A stretch of 40,612 bases of DNA from Candidatus Woesearchaeota archaeon (lineage in GTDB: Archaea > Nanobdellota > Nanobdellia > SCGC-AAA011-G17 > GW2011-AR17). Position numbers and translations under genes: made by a program. The number at the start of each line of letters is the position of its first letter. Positions within the stretch are counted from its first letter, which is position 1. The stretch lies in NCBI GenBank assembly GCA_009691355.1, contig SICW01000001.1:1-40612 (forward strand), given 5' to 3'. Positions 7,397 through 15,134 of the stretch are shown here, piece by piece. The notes under the pieces are model-generated. The model had not been told where the DNA came from. It was given only the letters and a program-made list of their open reading frames with translations, and searched no databases.

Positions 7397-8246
7397 AGAA
7401 TTACCGGAAGATTTTATTGTAGAAGAAGTTATGAATCTTCACTTGGAAGAGGGGCAATACTACTATTATCTTGTTACAAAGAGAAACTGGAATACTCTTG
7501 ACCTTGTTCATGAGATTGCTGAACGTCTTCATGTAAAAGATGTGGGATATGCGGGCATTAAAGATAGAAACGCAGTTACTTCACAGTATATTTCTGTAAA
7601 TAAAAAAATACCTTTTACTTTGAAAGATGTTACATTTACTTTTATTGGAACGGGAAAAGAAAGGATATTTATTGGAGCTTTAGAAGGGAACAGGTTTACT
7701 ATTATTGTACGAGATCTTGACAAAAAATTAAAAGAAGTCAAAGACGTTGTGAATTATTTTGGAGAACAACGTTTTAGCCTCAAGAATGCCCTTATAGGTA
7801 AAATGCTTGTGCAGAAAAAGTTCAAAGAAGCCTGTACTGAACTAGAACTCACTGCTGAGAAGAATGATTATGTTGGAGCATTGAAAAGGATAGGAAAGGA
7901 TACATTGAGATTTTATGTTCATGCATACCAAAGTGAGCTTTGGAATAGACTTGCTGCAAAGAGTAAGAAGAAAGTCATTCCCATTATTGGGTATCTTACA
8001 GAAGGAAAAGACTATGAAAAAATCTTGGAAGAAGAAGAGGTTTGCCAAGAAGATTTCATCATTCGAAGCTTTCCAGATATAGGGGCTGAGGGTGGACAAC
8101 GTGAACGGATAGTTCAAGTAAAGGAGTTTAAGACTCTTTCATTTACTGATGATGAACTTCACCTTGGAAAGAAAAAACAGGTTATCTCTTTCTGTTTAGA
8201 CAAAGGAGCATATGCTACGACTGTTATAGAAGCATTATCTATTTAA
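7386..8246 (+). CDS. truD: tRNA pseudouridine(13) synthase TruD
   Basis: The 286-residue product starts MKIKELPEDFIVEEV, the usual TruD N-terminus. GYAGIKDRNAVTSQ contains the catalytic Asp60; YFGEQRF and FYVHAYQSELWN are the other two family signatures. TruD makes pseudouridine at tRNA position 13. It is much shorter than usual archaeal or bacterial versions (about 350-430 residues), with the missing length falling in the TRUD insertion domain after the second signature. The start at 7386 was chosen because earlier codons only extend into the preceding gene. Confidence 0.9.
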   Translation: MKIKELPEDFIVEEVMNLHLEEGQYYYYLVTKRNWNTLDLVHEIAERLHVKDVGYAGIKDRNAVTSQYISVNKKIPFTLKDVTFTFIGTGKERIFIGALEGNRFTIIVRDLDKKLKEVKDVVNYFGEQRFSLKNALIGKMLVQKKFKEACTELELTAEKNDYVGALKRIGKDTLRFYVHAYQSELWNRLAAKSKKKVIPIIGYLTEGKDYEKILEEEEVCQEDFIIRSFPDIGAEGGQRERIVQVKEFKTLSFTDDELHLGKKKQVISFCLDKGAYATTVIEALSI

Positions 8247-8269
8247 ATCTTAAAATTCCTTCCTTAGTT

Positions 8270-8839
8270 ATGACTCAAAAGTTTAGGGTTATCTTTATTC
8301 ATGGCAATGAGACTATACGCTGGTCTTACCTCTGGACCCCTTGGTTAAAAGAAGAACTAGAAAAACTAGGCTTAGATGTTATTTTTGAAACCTTTCCAGA
8401 TTCTATTATGGCAAGGAAAGAGTATTGGCTAGAATTTTTAGGAAAAGATTATTTGAAAGCAGATGAACATACCCTCCTTATTGGGCATTCTTCTGGAGCA
8501 ACTGCTGCAATGAAGTTTGCTGAAGAGAATACGATCTTTGGATCTATTCTTATATCCCCATCTTACACAGATTTAGGTTTAGAATCGGAAAGAGTGAGTG
8601 GTTGGTATGATGATCCTTGGAATTGGGATAAAATAAGAAAGAATCAAAAGTTTATAGGACTGTTCTATTCCAAAAATGATGAAATTATCCCCTTGCAAGA
8701 ATTTTTAGAGATTCAAGAAAAAATCAAACCAGATGAAGTACGAGCCTTTGAGACAAATGGGCATTTTATCAAACAGAGAACCTTTCCTGAAGTTGTAGCC
8801 TCCGTTTCTCAATTATTAGAAGATAAAAATTCAGAATAA
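8270..8839 (+). CDS. RBBP9/YdeN-like alpha/beta hydrolase
   Basis: The 189-residue protein has the compact fold of the RBBP9/YdeN family: VIFIHGNE after the first strand, the nucleophile elbow GHSSGA with Ser74, an acid in the SKNDEIIP loop and His in TNGHF near the end. These form a Ser-Asp-His triad. Members are serine hydrolases of unclear substrate. It is preceded by a short AT-rich gap and followed, 38 bp on, by ftsY with its own promoter. Confidence 0.8.
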   Translation: MTQKFRVIFIHGNETIRWSYLWTPWLKEELEKLGLDVIFETFPDSIMARKEYWLEFLGKDYLKADEHTLLIGHSSGATAAMKFAEENTIFGSILISPSYTDLGLESERVSGWYDDPWNWDKIRKNQKFIGLFYSKNDEIIPLQEFLEIQEKIKPDEVRAFETNGHFIKQRTFPEVVASVSQLLEDKNSE

Positions 8840-8846
8840 AGTAAAC

Positions 8847-8854
8847 TTTAAATA
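8847..8854 (+). promoter_or_regulatory. TATA box of ftsY
   Basis: TTTAAATA centred about 27 nt upstream of the ATG at 8878. It also shows that the GTG at 8857 would lie upstream of the transcript start and is not the initiation codon. Confidence 0.6.
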
Positions 8855-8877
8855 GAGTGTATTCACTTTTAAAAGCT

Positions 8878-10011
8878 ATGTTTAACTTCCTTAAAGATAA
8901 AGTCAAGAATGCTATTTCTTCTATTAGTAGTAAATTCGATAAAGAAGCTGAAGTAGTGGAAACTAAGGAAGAGAAAAATGTCCCTGAAGCAATACAAGAA
9001 GCTAAAGAAATTGTTGAAGAACAAAAAATAGAAGCTAAAGAAGAAAACATTCCTAAGATCGGATCTAGCCATGAAGAAGCTCAGGAAATAGAAAAAATTA
9101 CACCTGTTTACGAAATGCAAACAGTAAAAGAAGAAAAGAAAGGATTTTTTGCAAAAGTTGCTGAGGTTGTTACTACCAAAAAGATTTCTGACTCACAATT
9201 TGACCAACTCTTTTGGGATTTAGAAGTTGAACTTCTTGAGAATAATGTTGCCTTTGAAGTTATAGAGAAGATTAAAACAGATCTTAAAACAAAACTCGTT
9301 GATATGCCTTTGAAAAGAACCCAAGTAGAGAAGATTATTGAAGATAGCCTTAGAGATAGTATATCTGAAATCTTAGAATTTCCAACATTTGACCTTATCC
9401 AGAAAGTACAAGAAAAGAAACCCTATGTTATTGTGTTTATTGGTGTTAACGGTTCTGGAAAAACAACAACTATTGCAAAAGTTGCACATATGCTGAAGAA
9501 AAATAAACTCAGTTCAGTACTCGTTGCTGCAGACACCTTTCGAGCTGCATCTATTCAACAACTAGAAGAACAAGGTAATAGAGTGGGTGTTAAAGTCATT
9601 AAACATGATTACGGATCTGACCCTGCAGCAGTTGCATTTGATGGAGTGAAATATGCACAACAAAAGGGAATTGATGTTGTTTTGATTGATACAGCAGGAA
9701 GGCAACACTCTAACACAAACCTCATGGATGAAATGAAAAAAATCATTCGCATAAGCAAACCAGATCTCAAAATTTATATTGGAGAAATGATTGCAGGAAA
9801 TGATTGTATTGATCAAATTAAAGATTTTGATGCTGCGGTACAGATTGATGGCGTTATCCTTAGTAAAGCAGAAATTGATGAAAAGGGAGGCACAGCACTT
9901 TCTGTTTCCTATGTCACTAAAAAACCCATTTATTTCTTAGGTGTGGGACAAGAACTCAATGACCTCAAATTATTTGATAAAGAAGATCTTCTTAAAAAGA
10001 TATTTTCATAG
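8878..10011 (+). CDS. ftsY: Signal recognition particle receptor FtsY
   Basis: The 377-residue protein has an acidic N-terminal A region (1-95), an N domain (about 95-170) and a GTPase G domain. Visible motifs are the P-loop GVNGSGKTTT (189-198), DTFRAASIQQL, DTAGR (271-275) and the closing loop GGTALS. It docks the SRP-ribosome complex at the membrane. The guanine-specificity motif, normally T-K-x-D, reads S-K-A-E (329-332), a conservative but notable Asp-to-Glu change. It shares the neighbourhood with srp54, its functional partner. Confidence 0.93.
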   Translation: MFNFLKDKVKNAISSISSKFDKEAEVVETKEEKNVPEAIQEAKEIVEEQKIEAKEENIPKIGSSHEEAQEIEKITPVYEMQTVKEEKKGFFAKVAEVVTTKKISDSQFDQLFWDLEVELLENNVAFEVIEKIKTDLKTKLVDMPLKRTQVEKIIEDSLRDSISEILEFPTFDLIQKVQEKKPYVIVFIGVNGSGKTTTIAKVAHMLKKNKLSSVLVAADTFRAASIQQLEEQGNRVGVKVIKHDYGSDPAAVAFDGVKYAQQKGIDVVLIDTAGRQHSNTNLMDEMKKIIRISKPDLKIYIGEMIAGNDCIDQIKDFDAAVQIDGVILSKAEIDEKGGTALSVSYVTKKPIYFLGVGQELNDLKLFDKEDLLKKIFS

Positions 10012-10016
10012 TAATA

Positions 10017-10024
10017 TTTAAATA
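10017..10024 (+). promoter_or_regulatory. TATA box of the DUF4870-like gene
   Basis: TTTAAATA; transcription should begin about 10046, directly before the Shine-Dalgarno sequence of the next gene, giving a short leader of about 12 nt. Confidence 0.5.
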
Positions 10025-10046
10025 GTTGTTTTGCATGAAATATTTT

Positions 10047-10055
10047 AGAGGTGAT
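10047..10055 (+). promoter_or_regulatory. Strong Shine-Dalgarno site deciding the start at 10059
   Basis: GAGGTGAT is complementary to the conserved 3' end of archaeal 16S rRNA and lies 3 nt before the ATG at 10059. It excludes the upstream in-frame ATG at 10035. Most neighbouring genes look leaderless, so this gene stands out. Confidence 0.75.
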
Positions 10056-10058
10056 ATT

Positions 10059-10385
10059 ATGGCAGTATCAAAAAAGAAAGATGATGATAGTAAAACATGG
10101 GCATTCCTAGGTGTTTTTCTCACGGTGATTGGATTTATTATTGTCCTTCTCACAAGAAAAGAAGACGAATATGCTATGTATTATGCAAAACATGGACTGA
10201 TTTTGTTTATTGGTTGGGTTGCATTTAGTCTCTTAGGAAGAGTTCCGGTTGTAGGATGGTATTTCTACATTGTTGGTGGTATCGCTCTGTTGATATTATG
10301 GGTTATGGCTTTTATTGGCGCTTTATCCGGAGAGAAAAAAAGGTTTTTGATTCTCACAGATCTTGCTGAGAAAATTAATCTTTAA
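10059..10385 (+). CDS. DUF4870/Tic20-like small membrane protein
   Basis: The 108-residue product has a short lysine- and aspartate-rich N-terminus and three predicted membrane helices (about 13-33, 44-60, 64-88). The segment EDEYAMYYAKHGLILF between the first two helices resembles the conserved D-x-Y-x-x-x-H-x(2)-Q/G element of DUF4870 and related Tic20-like proteins. Function is unknown. Position between ftsY and srp54 may hint at a membrane-protein biogenesis link, but this is only context. Confidence 0.6.
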   Translation: MAVSKKKDDDSKTWAFLGVFLTVIGFIIVLLTRKEDEYAMYYAKHGLILFIGWVAFSLLGRVPVVGWYFYIVGGIALLILWVMAFIGALSGEKKRFLILTDLAEKINL

Positions 10386-10414
10386 TTTTTTTTATTATTA
10401 CTTATGGAGTATAC

Positions 10415-10672
10415 ATGAAACAAAAAATCAAAAAAACAAAGAAAAAAGTCAGTCAAAGTATGGCTATAGCGGCTTTACTTTTGAATGTGCTTCTTATGCC
10501 AGGCCTTGGAACAATTATTGCTGGAAGAACATCCGAAGGGCTTTTACAAATTATCCTTCTTGTTGTAGGTATTGCACTGTCCTTCTTCTTGATAGGCATC
10601 CCTATTGTGATTCTGGTCTGGATCTGGGGATTGGTTACTGGTGTTCAGTTAATCAAAGAAGCAGAGCAATAA
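10415..10672 (+). CDS. TM2-like small membrane protein
   Basis: An 85-residue protein with a strongly basic N-terminus (10 Lys in the first 13 residues) and two hydrophobic helices (about 15-37 and 43-75). The turn PGLGTIIAGRTSEGLLQI resembles the G-x-G-x-x-x-x-G element of TM2-domain proteins. No enzymatic residues are visible. It directly follows another small membrane protein gene and was probably transcribed with it. Confidence 0.55.
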   Translation: MKQKIKKTKKKVSQSMAIAALLLNVLLMPGLGTIIAGRTSEGLLQIILLVVGIALSFFLIGIPIVILVWIWGLVTGVQLIKEAEQ

Positions 10673-10673
10673 G

Positions 10674-10681
10674 TTTATAAT
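10674..10681 (+). promoter_or_regulatory. TATA box of the HD-domain gene
   Basis: TTTATAAT centred about 27 nt upstream of the ATG at 10704, the spacing seen for leaderless genes across the window. Confidence 0.55.
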
Positions 10682-10703
10682 TTCTTATTCTTTTTATTTT
10701 TCT

Positions 10704-11345
10704 ATGAACCCTACCCTTAAAACAGAGCTCATACAACTTGCAAAAAAATATAGTCATGATGATGACCCTTCTCATGATTTTGAACATATACTACGAGTAT
10801 TACGAAATGCAGAAATAATAGCTACAAAAGAAGGAGCAGACCTTGACATTGTTATTCCTGCTGCACTTTTTCATGACCTGGTGAACTATCCGAAGAACCA
10901 TCCTAAAGCAAAATTTTCTTCAGAACTCAGTGCACAAAAAACGGGAAAACTCTTACGAAAACTGAAAAACTATCCCCAGTATAAAATCCCTTCCGTAGAG
11001 CATGCTATATCTTGTTGTTCTTTTAGCAAAAAAGTTGTACCAAATAGCCTAGAAGGTAAAGTGGTACAAGATGCAGACTGGTTAGAAGCAACAGGTGCAA
11101 TTTCTATTATGAGAACTTTTGCTACAACTGGAATAATGAAAAGGCCATTTTATCACCTTGAAGATCATTTTTGTGAGCATAGAGAAGCAGAGCCACTCCA
11201 TTATGCTGTTGATCTTTTCTATGCCCGCCTGCTACGTGTACATGAAAGGCTGAATACGAAAACTGCAAAAGCACTTGCAAAACGAAGAACAGCATTCCTA
11301 CAAACATTTTTAGAAGAACTAAAATTAGAACTTCAAATGAAGTAA
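10704..11345 (+). CDS. HD-domain phosphohydrolase (YedJ/YpgQ-like)
   Basis: The 213-residue protein shows the metal ligands of the HD superfamily in order: His in DPSHDFEH, the His-Asp pair in ALFHDLVNYP, and Asp in VVQDADWLEATGAI followed by RTF. The D-A-D-x-L-x-A-x-G-A-I block is specific to the YedJ/YpgQ-type predicted phosphohydrolases, some of which hydrolyse nucleotides. The substrate here is unknown. It lies between the small membrane proteins and srp54 with its own TATA box. Confidence 0.8.
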   Translation: MNPTLKTELIQLAKKYSHDDDPSHDFEHILRVLRNAEIIATKEGADLDIVIPAALFHDLVNYPKNHPKAKFSSELSAQKTGKLLRKLKNYPQYKIPSVEHAISCCSFSKKVVPNSLEGKVVQDADWLEATGAISIMRTFATTGIMKRPFYHLEDHFCEHREAEPLHYAVDLFYARLLRVHERLNTKTAKALAKRRTAFLQTFLEELKLELQMK

Positions 11346-11350
11346 TAAGC

Positions 11351-11358
11351 TTTATTAA
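11351..11358 (+). promoter_or_regulatory. TATA box of srp54
   Basis: TTTATTAA centred about 27 nt before the srp54 ATG at 11381. A second AT-rich box (11362-11369) is too close to the start to serve a leaderless transcript. Confidence 0.45.
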
Positions 11359-11380
11359 GCCTATAAATACCCTCTTTTCC

Positions 11381-12739
11381 ATGGTTTTAGACAAATTAGG
11401 AAGCTCACTTAAGGAGACTTTATCTAAAATTGCAAAGAGTCTTTTTGTGGATGAAAAACTGGTTAATGAGCTTGTAAAGGACATTCAACGAGCACTCCTT
11501 CAATCTGATGTTAATGTAAAACTCGTGTTTGAACTCTCTACCTCCATTAAGAAACGAGCTCTTGATGAAAAAGTTCCCTCTGGTATTTCCCAAAGAGAAT
11601 ACTTGGTTACTATTGTGTATGAAGAACTCACTAAATTTCTTGGTGGAGAGAAGAATGAAATTGTTATTGATAAAACAAAAAAACCATTCAAAATTATGAT
11701 GGTTGGTCTTTTTGGCAATGGAAAAACTACGTCCTGTTCTAAAATCGCAAAGTATTATCAGAAAAGAGGATTTAAAATTGCAACTCTTGGGTTAGATGTA
11801 CACAGACCAGCTGCACCACAACAACTGAAACAACTTTCTGATAAACTGAGTATTCCTTGTTTTATTAATGAAAAAGAAAAGACTGCTTTGAAGATTTATC
11901 GAGAATTTGAAAAAAACTATAGTGAATATGACATTCTTCTTATTGATACAGCTGGGAGAGATGCCCTCTCTGAAGATCTTGTAGAAGAACTTTCTTCTTT
12001 AAACAAGGTTATTCAACCTGATGAAAAACTCTTAGTTATTTCAGGAGACCTTGGCCAAGCTGCACAGAAGCAAGCAGAGAGTTTCCATGCTTCTTGTGGT
12101 GTTACCGGAGTATTCATTACAAAGCTTGATGGAACTGCAAAGGGAGGAGGGGCCCTCAGTGCTTGTGCTGTTACTGGAGCACCTGTGAAGTTTATTGGAG
12201 TTGGAGAAAAAGCGGATGATATTGAAGTGTTTAATCCCAAAGGATTTGTAGGACGACTTCTAGGCATGGGAGATATTGAGGCATTACTTGAAAAAGCACA
12301 TGAAGCCATGAACCCTGAAACAGCTGAAGACCTGGGTAGAAAAATGTTAAAGGGAGATTTTAACTTCTTAGACCTCTATGAACAAATGGAAGCAATGGGA
12401 AAAATGGGACCACTTTCTAAAATTGTAGAAATGATTCCAGGTATGGGTGGCATGAAAATCCCCAAAGAAATGCTTGAGGGACAAGAAGGGAAATTAAAAA
12501 AATGGAAAATTATTATGAGTAGTTGCACAAAAGAAGAACTTGAAGATCCAGAGATTATTTCCCGAGAGAGAATTGATAGAATTGCAAATGGTTCTGGTAC
12601 GAGCGTTGGAGAAGTACGAGAACTATTGAAACAGTACAAGCAAAGCAAAAAAATGATGAAGATGATGAAAGGGATGGATGACCCTGAAAAAATGATGAAA
12701 AAGTTTAAAGGGAAAATGCCCAAAGGATTTGGAATGTAA
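11381..12739 (+). CDS. srp54: Signal recognition particle protein SRP54
   Basis: The 452-residue protein has the N, G and M domains of SRP54/Ffh. The G domain contains GLFGNGKTT (109-117), DVHRPAAPQQL, DTAGR, TKLDGTAKGGG and GVGEK. The methionine-rich M domain (from about residue 300) has FNFLDLYEQM and an SSCTKEELEDPE segment and ends in a basic, methionine-rich tail. It binds 7S RNA and nascent signal sequences and pairs with FtsY encoded 1.4 kb upstream. The Bud32 gene begins 1 bp after its stop. Confidence 0.97.
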   Translation: MVLDKLGSSLKETLSKIAKSLFVDEKLVNELVKDIQRALLQSDVNVKLVFELSTSIKKRALDEKVPSGISQREYLVTIVYEELTKFLGGEKNEIVIDKTKKPFKIMMVGLFGNGKTTSCSKIAKYYQKRGFKIATLGLDVHRPAAPQQLKQLSDKLSIPCFINEKEKTALKIYREFEKNYSEYDILLIDTAGRDALSEDLVEELSSLNKVIQPDEKLLVISGDLGQAAQKQAESFHASCGVTGVFITKLDGTAKGGGALSACAVTGAPVKFIGVGEKADDIEVFNPKGFVGRLLGMGDIEALLEKAHEAMNPETAEDLGRKMLKGDFNFLDLYEQMEAMGKMGPLSKIVEMIPGMGGMKIPKEMLEGQEGKLKKWKIIMSSCTKEELEDPEIISRERIDRIANGSGTSVGEVRELLKQYKQSKKMMKMMKGMDDPEKMMKKFKGKMPKGFGM

Positions 12740-12740
12740 G

Positions 12741-13340
12741 GTGAAAATATTTCTTCATGAGGGTGCTGAGGCAAAAATTTATTTCTCTGATGGAACTGTC
12801 ATTAAAGAACGTTTGAGTAAAGATTATAGACATAAAGATCTGGATATGTCTATTCGAAAGAAAAATACCCGAAAAGAAGCAAAACTTTTACAAAAAGCAG
12901 GAGAATATATTCCTGTACCAAAAGTTCTTGGACACTCTGATAAAGAGATGGTTATACAAATGGAGTTTATTGAAGGAAAAAAACTAAGGGATGTTATTGA
13001 ATCTATTGATAGAAAGAATATTTTTACTCGCGTAGGAAGAAAAATTGCAAAACTGCACAACGCAAGTATTATCCATGGGGATTTGACTACGTCAAATATT
13101 CTTATTCATGATAAAGTCTATTTTATTGATTTTGGACTAGGATTTATTTCAACGAAAATAGAGGACAAAGCCGTTGATTTGCATATCATCAAGAAGGCAC
13201 TTGAAAGTAAACATTATACACATGCAGAAGAGTGTTTCACATACCTTTTAGAAGGCTATACAGAAGAAAACAAAGAAACGGAAGCAATTCTCCGACGACT
13301 AGACAAGGTTGAGAAGAGAGGGCATTACAAACAGAAGTAG
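12741..13340 (+). CDS. bud32: KEOPS complex kinase/ATPase Bud32
   Basis: The 199-residue protein is a minimal protein-kinase fold of the piD261/Bud32 family: E-G-A-E-A glycine-poor loop at the N-terminus, Lys in VIKERLSKDYRHKDLD, Arg-x-x-E-A-K-L-L, catalytic IIHGDLTTSNIL and DFGLGF. It supports tRNA t6A synthesis with Kae1. In many archaea it is fused to Kae1; here it is separate. The GTG at 12741, one base after the srp54 stop, gives the usual N-terminus; a TTG four codons upstream is less likely. Confidence 0.93.
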   Translation: MKIFLHEGAEAKIYFSDGTVIKERLSKDYRHKDLDMSIRKKNTRKEAKLLQKAGEYIPVPKVLGHSDKEMVIQMEFIEGKKLRDVIESIDRKNIFTRVGRKIAKLHNASIIHGDLTTSNILIHDKVYFIDFGLGFISTKIEDKAVDLHIIKKALESKHYTHAEECFTYLLEGYTEENKETEAILRRLDKVEKRGHYKQK

Positions 13341-14072
13341 TTAGATAGGAAAGTCTAATTTTACTTGTTCTTCATAGTTAAACTTTTCATACGTTTCATC
13401 ATAACGTTCTAAACAGTCCGTAATGATATTCTCTACTCTTCTTTCTACTAGAGTTACTCTCTCTCCACCTGTTAAAGGAGAATAATATGTATAGGGGTAG
13501 CTAACACCGAAATCATGGATATATCTTTTTACATTGGATTTAAACGTTCTTTTTTCCCAAAATGTTCCTCCACTTCTTCTGGAGTTATATTCTTTGACTA
13601 ATTCTATTGATTTCCTTAAAAAAGTAGGAAACAATAGATCTTTTCTCAATTTTGTTTCTCCCATTAATTGCATAACTTGAAAGTTAAATATTATGGACTC
13701 AGAAGGAATTTCTACATCTCCAGACCTATTAATATTTTCTTGGACTATAAGTTCTATGCCACTCTCTTTAGCATATCCATCCAGTCCTCTAGAATGTCCA
13801 TAAGAGCTTGAGGAAAACTCCAATGCTAATCCAGAATATAACCATCTTTCTTTTAGAACACAACCTCTTACTATGATGAGAGGAGTTACTTTGCACTGCG
13901 TTAAGCTTCTATATTCTTCGTCTTTTAATTGAAAGCTTTTCCCATCTTGAATACTATACACATCCTCATGGAAGTCGCTTACTCCCCCTTTAGGATTAAA
14001 TTTGCTTAGGTTGAATTTTCTCATCTTCTCTTTATTTAGTAGTAACAGCTTATTGTTAAAAGTATCTGCCAT
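13341..14072 (-). CDS. Orphan protein divergent from a double Lrp regulator
   Basis: I do not recognise this 243-residue protein. It is soluble, without signal peptide or membrane segments, rich in charged and aromatic residues. A Ser run (EFSSSSYGHSRGLDGYAKE, about 90-108) and a C-terminal part with YPYTYYSPLTGGER are the most distinctive stretches. It converges on bud32 with no gap and shares a promoter region with the Lrp-like gene at 14124, so it may be a target of that regulator. The ATG at 14072 fits the TATA spacing better than the TTG at 14084. Confidence 0.6.
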   Translation of the reverse strand: MADTFNNKLLLLNKEKMRKFNLSKFNPKGGVSDFHEDVYSIQDGKSFQLKDEEYRSLTQCKVTPLIIVRGCVLKERWLYSGLALEFSSSSYGHSRGLDGYAKESGIELIVQENINRSGDVEIPSESIIFNFQVMQLMGETKLRKDLLFPTFLRKSIELVKEYNSRRSGGTFWEKRTFKSNVKRYIHDFGVSYPYTYYSPLTGGERVTLVERRVENIITDCLERYDETYEKFNYEEQVKLDFPI

Positions 14073-14090
14073 ATTCTTTGACAAAACGCA

Positions 14091-14108
14091 ATATTTATAT
14101 ATTAAAAT
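14091..14108. promoter_or_regulatory. Shared TATA region of orphan gene and Lrp-like regulator
   Basis: ATATTTATATATTAAAAT contains TTTATATA on the plus strand (14094-14101) and overlapping TATA-like sequence on the minus strand. Its centre is about 26 nt from both start codons (14072 minus and 14124 plus), so one site could drive both genes as leaderless transcripts. Confidence 0.65.
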
Positions 14109-14123
14109 AGAGATATATCAATA

Positions 14124-15086
14124 ATGGAGTTAGACACAAGAGATCGAAAATTACTTTATTCCATGGATTTCTCTGCTCGTCAGCCTTTATCACAAATTGC
14201 TCGATCTCTGAGGATTTCAAAACAGGCATTAACATATCGTTTAGAAAGATTAGAGAAGGAAAATATCATTCAAGGATACTATTGTGATATCAACCCTTCA
14301 AAGATAGGTCTTACTATTTATCTTGTTTATTTCAAATTTCACAAACTTTCTCCAGACAAAGAAAAGAATTTTACCTCATTCCTTACAACTAAAGAAGGTG
14401 TTGGGGTGAATGTCTCACTTCAAGGAGAATGGGACTATTGTATTGGAATATGGGCGAAAGATATTTTTCATTTTAAAAGACTTTATAGAGAAACTATGAA
14501 ACATTATGAAACATACGTTAAAGAAAAAAGGATCATGATTGAAACAGACTTTTTCTATTTTAAACCCCAAGCTATCCTTAATCTTAAGGAGAATAAACAA
14601 ATCACTATGGAAGGATCAATGGAAGTTATAGAAATTGATGCTATTGACCAGGAGATTATTAGGTCTCTTTCAAAGAATGCAAGAATTTCACTTGTAGAAC
14701 TTGCTCAAAAAACTCATTTGAGTCCAAATGCTATCAAAGCAAGAATAAAATACTTAGAGAAAGAAAAAATTATCTTAGGTTATAGAGTCATGATTAACTA
14801 CCAAGTCTTAGGATTCTTACACCACAGGATATTTTTACATTTAGAGAATATTACTGAAGACAAAGAAAAGAAGATTATTCATTTTTTAAAAAGTAGGAAA
14901 GAGGTTCTTTCCGTTACTAAAACTATTGGCTTTTGTGAATTAGAATTTAGATCAATAACTTTAGATATTCATGAACACTACAAGCTCCTAGAAGAACTTA
15001 AAACTGCTTTTCCAGATACTATAAAGAGCCATAATTCTGTGATTTATTACAAATTTCACCAAACTCTTAACTATTTTCCTTTTTGA
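14124..15086 (+). CDS. Tandem-duplicated Lrp/AsnC-type transcription regulator
   Basis: The 320-residue protein contains two complete Lrp/AsnC units. The first helix-turn-helix (about 4-50) has DRKLLYSMDFSARQPLSQIA then YRLERLEKENIIQGY; the second (about 172-218) has DQEIIRSLSKNARISLVELA then ARIKYLEKEKIILGY. Each is followed by a beta-alpha-beta RAM-like effector domain (about 60-150 and 225-315). Ordinary Lrp proteins are about 150 residues with one unit. The duplication fuses a dimer in one chain and may let two different effectors or half-sites be read. It is divergent from the orphan gene at 13341. Confidence 0.85.
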   Translation: MELDTRDRKLLYSMDFSARQPLSQIARSLRISKQALTYRLERLEKENIIQGYYCDINPSKIGLTIYLVYFKFHKLSPDKEKNFTSFLTTKEGVGVNVSLQGEWDYCIGIWAKDIFHFKRLYRETMKHYETYVKEKRIMIETDFFYFKPQAILNLKENKQITMEGSMEVIEIDAIDQEIIRSLSKNARISLVELAQKTHLSPNAIKARIKYLEKEKIILGYRVMINYQVLGFLHHRIFLHLENITEDKEKKIIHFLKSRKEVLSVTKTIGFCELEFRSITLDIHEHYKLLEELKTAFPDTIKSHNSVIYYKFHQTLNYFPF

Positions 15087-15134
15087 GCTTGACTTCCAAA
15101 ACATTTATTAAGAGACTTTTTCTCCAGACTAGAA

